Positions 25,162-32,307 of a stretch of 35,954 bases of DNA are shown in pieces. Both the position numbers and the translations under genes were made by a program. The stretch lies in assembly GCA_016935665.1 (NCBI GenBank), contig JAFGQN010000137.1, forward strand, positions 1 through 35,954, given 5' to 3'. The notes under the pieces are model-generated. The model saw only the letters and a program-made list of their open reading frames with translations, was not told the origin of the DNA and searched no databases. Every line of letters begins with the position of its first letter. Within the stretch, counting starts at the first letter, position 1. Source of the DNA: Deltaproteobacteria bacterium. GTDB lineage: Bacteria > Myxococcota_A > Polyangia > JAAYKL01.

Positions 25162-25175
25162 CGTCACTCATGAAT

Positions 25176-26009
25176 TCAGTGGCATCCCGGTTTGCGGGCA
25201 AAGGCGAGATATGCGGTGGAATGAAATTCCTTTTTTTCCTCAAGATGCAAAGCGATGCAGTCAATGGCCCGCTGTTCCCCTTCCGCCCACTCCGCCTCTG
25301 ACATATTGGCGCGCATCAAAGCAATGGGGGCACTGCTGGTCACAGCGCTTTGCCAGTACTCCGCCGGCGTGGCGGAAGGGAAACGGTGAGTCACCTCTTC
25401 TATTCGAATGTCTGTGAAACCGGCGCCTTCAAGTTCAGTAACAAACGTCTCTTTGTCATCCAGCCCCTTTACAATGTTTCGACTCTCTTTGGGCGACGCC
25501 ATTTTGGATTTGAACCCCGCTTCCAGCGCATCCAGCATCGTGGTCATCGCTGTGGACTGCTGTATCGGCGCCCAGCTGGAGACAGAGATATTTCCACCCG
25601 GTTTCAATACTCGAAATATTTCCCCAAAGCCCTTTTTGCGATTTGAAAAAAACATCAGACCAAACTGAGAAAACGCCGCATCAAATCGATTGGATTCCAG
25701 GGGCAACGCCTGGCAGTCACACAAATGCGTCTCCAAATTCTCCACATTTAAAAGCGACTTTTGCTGCTGCAGCGCCGAAATCATTTTTTGTGAAAAATCC
25801 AGCGCCACCACCTGTTTCACCAGCGGCGCCACCATAAGACTCACCGTGCCCGGCCCGCAGGCCACATCAATCACTTCATCATCGGACGACAGCGGTATGC
25901 CCTTTACGCTGTCCGCCGCCCATTTTTTAAACACAGGCGCCAGCTCCTGAATATACCCCTCACTGACTAAATCCCATGGTTCAACTGTCGATAACGGATT
26001 TTGAGACAT
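25176..26009 (-). CDS. Class I SAM-dependent methyltransferase
   Basis: A 277-residue cytoplasmic methyltransferase. Motif I for S-adenosylmethionine is VIDVACGPGTVS (46-57), followed by VVALDFSQKMI (acidic loop), FDAAFSQFGLMFFSN and the post-motif LKPGGNISVSSW. It resembles UbiE/COQ5-like Methyltransf_11/25 proteins, but the substrate cannot be told. The start at 26009 is preferred to an ATG at 26015 because AGGA is correctly spaced only for it. It is followed by a TetR remnant on the same strand. The 167 bases upstream (26010-26176) separate it from the protease gene and hold only an AT-rich palindrome. Confidence 0.85.
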   Translation of the reverse strand: MSQNPLSTVEPWDLVSEGYIQELAPVFKKWAADSVKGIPLSSDDEVIDVACGPGTVSLMVAPLVKQVVALDFSQKMISALQQQKSLLNVENLETHLCDCQALPLESNRFDAAFSQFGLMFFSNRKKGFGEIFRVLKPGGNISVSSWAPIQQSTAMTTMLDALEAGFKSKMASPKESRNIVKGLDDKETFVTELEGAGFTDIRIEEVTHRFPSATPAEYWQSAVTSSAPIALMRANMSEAEWAEGEQRAIDCIALHLEEKKEFHSTAYLAFARKPGCH

Positions 26010-26176
26010 ATGCATCCTTTCGTTACATTCCGATAGCACAATCGGTTATTCACCTTCACATGAATGCGCGAAAGGTAACGCAGCTTCTGAGAAAAGCAAC
26101 TGGAGGGATCGATCGGCTTTTTTGGGAATCTCTCCCCTTTTTAAAAAGAGGCTCAGCAAAAAAAGAATATTCCGGC

Positions 26177-27919
26177 CTAAAAGTATCCATCAATCCAAAT
26201 ACCATTGGCGGACACGTTTAATCCAGTCATCCGTGGATAAACGCCAGACAACGATGCCTGAACCTTTTTTGCCGCCGATGGCCCGCGCAAACGAAACCCA
26301 CTGACATAAAAAATACCGATGGAAAGCAGGCCAATACCGCCGGTTACCCATCCTGCGGTATTTATGGACCGCAACCTGTAATATTCATCCGAACCGGTTT
26401 GTGCCGATTTTAAATTTCCCACCGTTCCAGCGACCATGAGCGCACCTGTTGTCAGCATCGCCAATGAGCTGAAAAACCATATTTTCTGAAACACTGACGC
26501 CACCGTCTTTTGTCGCTTTTCCCTTGCCGTTATATCCTGTTGCACCTGATTCTCACGGCTCTGCCACTGCGCATCCTGCAGTTCCTGTACTGCTTTTTTT
26601 GCTTTTCTCTGCTGGGCCACCTGCTTTGCTTTGAGCTCATTCAAATGAGAGATGTCAGAGATATCAACGAAGGTTTTTAATTCAGCATTTGCTGTATTCT
26701 TTTGCGCCGCTTCAATTTCCGCCGTTTTAAAATCTGTCACCTTCGCCATGGCAAGTGACATACTCGCCAACCCATCCACCACCGGCACGCCAAACGAAAT
26801 GCCTTCAAATCCTGGAATCATCAGTTTCCAACTGACTATCGCCAGCACTTCGCCATTGGTGCTCAACAGCGGTCCGCCGCTGTTTCCCGGGTTCAGGCTG
26901 GCGTCGGTCTGTAAATAACTGTTCCCCTTGAACTTACGTAACCCGCTGACGATTCCCCGGGATACCGAAAAAGACAGCATCTCGCCTGCGGGTGCGCCAA
27001 TACCATAAATTTCACTGCCCACACTAATCGCGTCGGCAATGGCGAAACAGGACGGACTGCGCATATTCGCCTTCAGCAACGCCACATCCTGACTCAGATT
27101 TCGACGAACGACAACCGCCGCCACCTTCTGGCCACCATGAGTGACTATTTCGACGCTGTTTCGGGCAGACACCACGTGATTCGCGGTCAGAATGAATCCA
27201 TCCTCAGAGATGAAAAAACCACTGCCAACCCCTTCACCTTCTTTAATCAATACCGTGGCCGAAAGAGCCTTCTGCATGCCCGCCGGCAAAGTGAGATTAG
27301 CGTCGCAACGTGCGAGTGTTGCCGGTTCATACACCGTTTCCACATTTCCCTGAGCGTCCCGCTGCAACATCGCCACAAACTTTTCGCGTTTTAAAAGCGA
27401 CATAAGACTGCCACCCACCATTTTGGGAAAATCCTGTTTAAACTGTGATGTGTTCAAGGCATGAAAGAACCTGGTTTTCACCTTGTAACGTACTTTGTTC
27501 ACCTGGGTATCCATCAGTTCCCAGGTCACCTGGATTTCACAGTCCTGAACCACTCTGTATGCTGCACCAATACAGGAGATACGTTCTATCACGCCACCAA
27601 GGTGAAATCGCGCAGCAGCGGAGTTATCCTTGCCAAATAACGCGTTTTCCCCTCCCAACGCGTTAAATCCATACTTGCGCAAAAGTTGAATCAAGCCCAG
27701 TCGATATCCCTCTGGCGCAACTGCTATATCGTACTGCCCCTCTGGCTTAAAAATCACATCCGCTATCGTAATGGTCTCCATTTTATCCGGGTTCTGTCTG
27801 GGGACATCATCGGCCAACAAATCAACTGGTCGTGATATTAAAATTACCAATGAGAGGGAGAAAAAAAACTTCATCCATGAACAGGTAAACCAACTGAAAA
27901 CACACAAATTAGATGCCAC
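26177..27919 (-). CDS. Membrane-tethered trypsin-like serine protease (S1C/HtrA-like)
   Basis: A 580-residue exported protein. A GTG start at 27919 is chosen because AAGGA lies 7 bases upstream; longer frames have no such site. A hydrophobic signal (about 17-36) is followed by an unrecognised domain (45-210). Then comes a trypsin-fold protease with H248 (TANHVV), D278 (SQDVALLK) and S347 (NPGNSGGPL). No PDZ domain follows. Instead there is a charged coiled coil (about 410-470) rich in Gln/Lys and two membrane helices (IWFFSSLAMLTTGALMVAG and AGWVTGGIGLLSIGIFYVSG). The layout suggests a periplasmic protease held at the inner membrane, perhaps in envelope quality control. The target is unknown. 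Confidence 0.85.
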   Translation of the reverse strand: MASNLCVFSWFTCSWMKFFFSLSLVILISRPVDLLADDVPRQNPDKMETITIADVIFKPEGQYDIAVAPEGYRLGLIQLLRKYGFNALGGENALFGKDNSAAARFHLGGVIERISCIGAAYRVVQDCEIQVTWELMDTQVNKVRYKVKTRFFHALNTSQFKQDFPKMVGGSLMSLLKREKFVAMLQRDAQGNVETVYEPATLARCDANLTLPAGMQKALSATVLIKEGEGVGSGFFISEDGFILTANHVVSARNSVEIVTHGGQKVAAVVVRRNLSQDVALLKANMRSPSCFAIADAISVGSEIYGIGAPAGEMLSFSVSRGIVSGLRKFKGNSYLQTDASLNPGNSGGPLLSTNGEVLAIVSWKLMIPGFEGISFGVPVVDGLASMSLAMAKVTDFKTAEIEAAQKNTANAELKTFVDISDISHLNELKAKQVAQQRKAKKAVQELQDAQWQSRENQVQQDITAREKRQKTVASVFQKIWFFSSLAMLTTGALMVAGTVGNLKSAQTGSDEYYRLRSINTAGWVTGGIGLLSIGIFYVSGFRLRGPSAAKKVQASLSGVYPRMTGLNVSANGIWIDGYF

Positions 27920-27961
27920 GTGTTGTTCCTTCTTCTGAATTGTGAAATGTGACCGGACTAA

Positions 27962-27990
27962 AATATAACAGAAGGAACAAAACACACCAA
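27962..27990 (-). promoter_or_regulatory. Promoter of the membrane protease gene, overlapped by an inverted repeat
   Basis: On the minus strand TTGGTG (27985-27990) and TATATT (27962-27967) are 17 bases apart, placing transcription near 27955. The promoter spacer contains GTTCCTTCTG, and the complementary CAGAAGAAGGAAC lies over the ribosome-binding site at about 27925-27937. The pair could be an operator. Confidence 0.55.
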
Positions 27991-28082
27991 TATCCAATGG
28001 TTTCAAAATTGCCGTTATCTCAAATTGATGTTGCTTATCAGTTGTTTTTTTTGGGGGGATAGTGGGATGAAAGGTGCAAGGC

Positions 28083-29441
28083 CTACGGGAAGGTCTTGCC
28101 CACCTGCTCCATCAGCCAGGTCATTGCGGGTCTGGGGCTGGTGTTGTTTACAAGGCCGCTGTCGGGCGCCATGCTCCAGGTGCGTCCCACAATCCATCCC
28201 CAGATGGTAAGGCCCCTAATCCAATCCTTGTTATCCATGAAGAAGGAAACCTGTTCCTGGTATTTGGTGAGCTGCTGCTGGTCATTGGTGGTGCTGATAT
28301 CGTATTCGGTCACATACACGGGCAGACCTGTATCCTCGTGAAGTTTGGTGATCAATTTCTTCATCGTATCTGTGGTAACGCTGGCGTGATCCAAATCGTG
28401 CGCCTGCGCCCCAATTGCATCAATGGGCGCTCCGGCCGCCTGCATGGTTTTCACAATATCAATGAAGTGCTGATTGTCGTTGGTCCACTCAATATTGTTG
28501 TAATCATTGAGAATCAGGACGGCGTTGGGACACGCTTCGTCCGCCCACTTGAACGCATTGATAATCCACTGCCAGGAGCCGTTGGTGCCGCCACCAATAT
28601 TGTTGGCGTACGCCGGTGTGGTATGGGGTGGGGGTTCATTTACCACGTCAATCATGCGGGTATTGGGATACTTGGTGCAAAACTCCTTCATCCACGATTT
28701 TACATCCGCTTCCTGTATGGATCCGGAGTTGCTGGGTTGCTGCGAACCCCAAACAAAACAGTGATGTTTGTAAAGAATATTGTGATCTTCGGTGTAGGCG
28801 TAAATCTGATCCAGCTGATTCCAGTTGCGGCCAGATGTGGCCGAACTCTGAACAGAGCCCCATTTGCCCGCATTTTCAGGTGTAATCTGATCCCAGTATT
28901 TGGAATAATCCATCCCATTTACATCAATGGAAGCGCCACCGGTGGTGATGTTACCCACGTAAAACGGGATAGCGTCAACAAGTGGATTTCCGGTATCCCC
29001 ATCGCCATCGCTGTCAGTGTCGCTATCGGTGTCGCCGTCACTATCCGTGTCGCCATCGCTATCCGTATCCGAGTCCGCATCGCCGTCCACTTGACAACAG
29101 ACTGGCGTACTGGCGTCTGCACACGTCAACTCAGCCACACGGTTGCCACCCAATTCTCTGCACTGACCCGTTGCCACACATTCGTGCGGACAGGTTGTGC
29201 CATCATCCGTGTCACCGTCTGAATCACCGTCGCTGTCCGTATCGCCATCGCTGTCCGTATCGCCGTCGCTGTCCGTATCGCCGTCGCTGTCCGTATCGCC
29301 GTCGCTGTCCGTATCGCCGTCTGAATCGGTATCCGCTTCCGTCGATGTATCATCATCACGTCCGTTATCTTCCGCCGAACACCCAAACACAACCACCAGA
29401 CTCAACATCATCAAATAATAGTAAATCGTTTTCCATTTCAT
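28083..29441 (-). CDS. Secreted lipoprotein GH10 endo-1,4-beta-xylanase
   Basis: A 452-residue surface enzyme predicted to cleave xylan backbones. The lipobox is at Cys21 (VFGC). Two acidic linkers (residues about 37-80 and 119-150) enclose a small Cys-rich module (CPHECVATGQC...CADASTPVCC). The catalytic domain (about 155-452) is family GH10: acid/base E269 in DVVNEP, nucleophile E379 in YVTEYDI, and GH10-type ITPENAGKW, LYKHHCFVWGSQQP and LTIWGWIVG. The start at 29441 follows AGGGGAAG. The combination of lipid anchor, flexible arm and xylanase suggests an enzyme displayed on the outer membrane. It probably belongs to a plant-fibre lifestyle. Confidence 0.93.
   Translation of the reverse strand: MKWKTIYYYLMMLSLVVVFGCSAEDNGRDDDTSTEADTDSDGDTDSDGDTDSDGDTDSDGDTDSDGDTDSDGDSDGDTDDGTTCPHECVATGQCRELGGNRVAELTCADASTPVCCQVDGDADSDTDSDGDTDSDGDTDSDTDSDGDGDTGNPLVDAIPFYVGNITTGGASIDVNGMDYSKYWDQITPENAGKWGSVQSSATSGRNWNQLDQIYAYTEDHNILYKHHCFVWGSQQPSNSGSIQEADVKSWMKEFCTKYPNTRMIDVVNEPPPHTTPAYANNIGGGTNGSWQWIINAFKWADEACPNAVLILNDYNNIEWTNDNQHFIDIVKTMQAAGAPIDAIGAQAHDLDHASVTTDTMKKLITKLHEDTGLPVYVTEYDISTTNDQQQLTKYQEQVSFFMDNKDWIRGLTIWGWIVGRTWSMAPDSGLVNNTSPRPAMTWLMEQVGKTFP
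29202..29333 (-). repeat. 18-bp coding tandem repeats in the first xylanase linker
   Basis: Five head-to-tail copies of an 18-base unit (GTCCGTATCGCCGTCGCT on the plus strand) run from 29235 to 29324; the first and last differ by one to four bases. Each encodes a six-residue SDGDTD-type unit. A second, less regular linker lies at 28992-29087. Confidence 0.9.
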
Positions 29442-30068
29442 AGCGCTTCCCCTGTCTTTCAGATTAAAGGTTTCTCGGCCAGAATGTATGTGTCCTCGAA
29501 AAGCAAATAAGGGTAAGAAATGCCCGTAAAATATAAAAAAACATCCTAAATCCATCGTGCTTATAAACAGGTCAAAAAAATACACTGCGTATGAAACCAT
29601 TTCAGACAAACTGCGACTCAAACGCTTTTGATGATGACTGATGTTGCACCACTCGTCTCAGGATGTATGGAAGCCTGCTACGTTTCTTCCACAACTACGC
29701 ATTTATCGAAGTTTCGTTTGGAAGCGCATTTTCTCCAGCGTGATTCATCGAACTGAAACCATCTCATTGTCATATGTCTACCCTGCCCCTATACCCCATG
29801 GACTCTCCGTCCTCATGGCCCCTCCGTCCCCATGGACCTTGGGGGTCGTCCTGGACGCAGGCAGTAATCCCCATAAAATGCCATAGACTTCCCCCACCCT
29901 CCAGCGTACGATACATGTGCTTTGGTAATTGAATGTTCAGTTCGGACAAATAATGTCCAGGTACAGGGGTATTCTGATTGTATAATGTGCTCCAGAAAGC
30001 ACAGATATATAACGGCAACCTATGTATACCGTTTGCATATGGAATCCACTCACGACAGGAAGAGATAA
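29442..30068. other. Spacer between the xylanase gene and the defence island
   Basis: 627 bases with no supported gene. It holds three 17-bp tandem units at 29788-29838 (ending in CCCCATGGACC or close variants) and a consensus TATAAT at 29981-29986 about 80 bases before hsdM, without a good -35 box. It may mark the left edge of an acquired island. Confidence 0.4.
29788..29838. repeat. Three 17-bp tandem units
   Basis: Units at 29788-29804, 29805-29821 and 29822-29838; the last two share CTCCGTCC-CATGG-CC and the first keeps only the CCCCATGGAC half. Non-coding. Confidence 0.5.
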
Positions 30069-31247
30069 ATGGCCAAATCCACATCCGTTGATTCTACAAA
30101 GAAGAAAGTCACCAAGAAAACCGCCACCAAAACAGTGAATTTTGAAGAAGCACTTTGGGATACCGCCAATAAGCTTAGGGGCACGGTGGAGTCATCTGAG
30201 TACAAGCATGTGGTGCTCAGCCTCATCTTTTTAAAATTTATCAGCGACAAGTTTGAAGACCGCAAGCAGCAGCTCATTGATGAAGGTCAGGGCGACTATG
30301 TGGACATGGTGGAGTTTTACACCATGAAAAACGTGTTTTACCTGCCCAATGAAGCCCGATGGAATTTTGTAAAGGACCACGCCAAGCAGGACAACATTGC
30401 CATTTTGGTGGATACGGCCCTGCACACCGTGGAAAAGAGCAACAAGTCGCTCAAGGGCGCATTGCCCGATAACTACTTTTCACGGCTGGGCCTTGAAAAC
30501 AGCAAGCTGGCCGCGCTTATTGATACCATTAACAACATCAACACCCAGGCATCTGAGTGCCACATGACCGAAGAGGATTTGGTGGGCCGGGTGTACGAGT
30601 ACTTTCTGGGCCGGTTTGCCGCCAGTGAAGGCAAAGGGGGCGGCGAGTTCTATACCCCCAAATCGGTGGTGACCCTCATTGCCGAGATGATTGAGCCCTA
30701 CAAAGGCAAAATCTACGACCCCTGCTGCGGCAGCGGCGGCATGTTTGTGCAGTCCATCAAGTTTGTAAACAGCCACAACGGCAATCAGAAAGACATTTCG
30801 ATTTACGGGCAGGAAAACACGGCCACCACCTACAAGCTGGCCAAAATGAACCTGGCCATCAGAGGCATCTCCGCCAACTTTGGAGAAGTGCCCGCCAATA
30901 CCTTTTTTAAGGACCAGCACCCGGACCTGAAAGCCGACTTCATCATGGCCAACCCCCCGTTCAATCAAAAGCAGTGGCGCACCGACGCCGAGCTGGTGGA
31001 CGACTACCGATGGGAAGGCCAAAAAGAAGCTGGCAAATACGAAGACATCGCAGGCTTTTGTAAATCGGCCACTCTGGAGGAGATTGAGAAAAACGACTAC
31101 GTGCTCACCCCAGGACGGTATGTGGGCGCCGCAGAAATCGAAGATGACGGAATCGCCTTTGAAGTAAAGATGAAAGAGCTGACAGAGACGCTGTTTAAGC
31201 AGATGGATGAGGCGAAGGAGTTGGAGGGGTTGGGTTATGGGGGGTGA
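30069..31247 (+). CDS. hsdM: Type I restriction-modification DNA methyltransferase subunit, internally deleted
   Basis: HsdM makes N6-methyladenine with HsdS in type I RM systems. The 392-residue product has the HsdM N-terminal domain (about 25-165: LWDTANKLRGTVESSEYKHVVLSLIFLKFISDKFE), GEFYTPKSVV, SAM motif DPCCGSGG (217-224) and catalytic NPPF (295-298). Right after DDYRWEG (317) it jumps to QKEAGKYEDIAGFCKSATLEEI, which in normal HsdM (about 500-530 residues) lies about 120-130 residues later. So the later half of the methylase domain is missing in frame, near base 31019/31020, and activity is doubtful. It starts with ATG after AGGAAGAG. The DUF1016 gene follows its stop by one or four bases. 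Confidence 0.88.
   Translation: MAKSTSVDSTKKKVTKKTATKTVNFEEALWDTANKLRGTVESSEYKHVVLSLIFLKFISDKFEDRKQQLIDEGQGDYVDMVEFYTMKNVFYLPNEARWNFVKDHAKQDNIAILVDTALHTVEKSNKSLKGALPDNYFSRLGLENSKLAALIDTINNINTQASECHMTEEDLVGRVYEYFLGRFAASEGKGGGEFYTPKSVVTLIAEMIEPYKGKIYDPCCGSGGMFVQSIKFVNSHNGNQKDISIYGQENTATTYKLAKMNLAIRGISANFGEVPANTFFKDQHPDLKADFIMANPPFNQKQWRTDAELVDDYRWEGQKEAGKYEDIAGFCKSATLEEIEKNDYVLTPGRYVGAAEIEDDGIAFEVKMKELTETLFKQMDEAKELEGLGYGG
31199..31220 (+). repeat. 22-bp direct repeat, copy 1 (3' end of hsdM)
   Basis: A 22-base stretch beginning GCAGATGGATGAGG and encoding QMDEAKE is identical to 32530-32551 in the middle of hsdS, 1331 bases away. The flanks differ. It may mark a past recombination. Confidence 0.85.
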
Positions 31248-31248
31248 T

Positions 31249-32307
31249 ATGATGCCGACAACATCAAAACAAAAAGCTGGTCTGACTGAGCGACCGGCTG
31301 GTTATGCTGACTGGCTGAAAACACTGAAGTCCCGTATCCATGTCGCCCAACAGCGGGCCGCATTACAAGTGAATACAGAACTGATTCAGCTGTATTTTGA
31401 AATTGGTCGAGATATTTTGGACCGACAGGATGTTGAAGGTTGGGGCGCCGGTGTTGTTGCCCAAATAGCCTTGGATTTACAAAAAGCGTTTCCAGGTATG
31501 AAAGGATTTTCTCGAACAAATCTGTTGTATATGCGCGCATTTGCCGAAGCATGGCCAGACTTTTCAAATGTCCAACAGCTTGTTGGACATTTACCCTGGG
31601 GGCACAATCTGGTGCTGCTCACCAAACTCAAAGACAGAAATTTGCGGCTCCAGTACGCTGAACGCGTGAAAATGCATAGTTGGTCACGCAATGTACTGAC
31701 TATACATATTGAACAACGCACTGTTGAGAGAGAGGGCAAGGCGATAACCAATTTTGAAACCCGTTTACCGGCCGAACAATCTGATCTGGCGAAGGAGAGT
31801 TTAAAGGATCCATATCTGTTTGATTTTTTAACGATCGACGCAGATGCTTCGGAAAAAGAAATAGAAAACGCATTGGTCGCACATATGACTAAATTTCTTT
31901 TGGAACTGGGCGCCGGGTTCGCATATGTCGGCAAGCAGGTACATCTGGAAGTTGGCGACAGAGATTTTTACATTGACCTGTTATTTTATCATTTAAAGTT
32001 ACACGCATATGTTGTGATTGAATTGAAAACGGGAGAATTTAAACCGGAACATACAGGACAGCTCTCGTTTTATCTGACCGCAGTAGACAAACAACTTAAG
32101 ACCGAAAATGATACTCAAACGATTGGGTTGTTGCTGTGCAAAAGCAAAAACCGGATTATCGCCGAATATGCTTTGAGCGACAGCACCAAACCAATTGGCG
32201 TGGCAGAATATCAGCTAACCCAAAGCCTGCCTGAAGAGTTTGAGTCCGCTTTGCCAAGTATTGAGCAAATTGAAAAAGAATTGGGAAATATTGACGATGA
32301 ACAATGA
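31249..32307 (+). CDS. DUF1016/YhcG-type PD-(D/E)XK nuclease family protein
   Basis: A 352-residue protein of the DUF1016 (YhcG) family, predicted PD-(D/E)XK nucleases often found inside type I RM operons. The N-terminal DUF1016_N part reads RIHVAQQRAALQVNTELIQLYFEIGRDIL and later GFSRTNLLYMRAFAEAWP and WGHNLVLLTKLKD. The C-terminal nuclease core is FYIDLLFYHLKLHAYVVIELKTGEFKPEH, giving the D and the E-x-K of the active site. It looks full length. ATG at 31249 or 31252 is preferred because a G-run lies 4-7 bases upstream; the frame is open further back into hsdM. Its end overlaps the presumed hsdS start at 32297. Partner hsdM and hsdS are damaged. Confidence 0.88.
   Translation: MMPTTSKQKAGLTERPAGYADWLKTLKSRIHVAQQRAALQVNTELIQLYFEIGRDILDRQDVEGWGAGVVAQIALDLQKAFPGMKGFSRTNLLYMRAFAEAWPDFSNVQQLVGHLPWGHNLVLLTKLKDRNLRLQYAERVKMHSWSRNVLTIHIEQRTVEREGKAITNFETRLPAEQSDLAKESLKDPYLFDFLTIDADASEKEIENALVAHMTKFLLELGAGFAYVGKQVHLEVGDRDFYIDLLFYHLKLHAYVVIELKTGEFKPEHTGQLSFYLTAVDKQLKTENDTQTIGLLLCKSKNRIIAEYALSDSTKPIGVAEYQLTQSLPEEFESALPSIEQIEKELGNIDDEQ

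Noticed and set aside
28074-29222. 382-codon open frame antisense to the xylanase gene
   Set aside because: The plus strand stays open because of the repeated Asp-Gly codons of the xylanase linker; the product is unlike any protein and GH10 residues are clear on the minus strand.
29235-29324. Regular 18-bp repeats as a CRISPR array
   Set aside because: Units are head-to-tail without spacers and encode SDGDTD in frame; no cas genes nearby.
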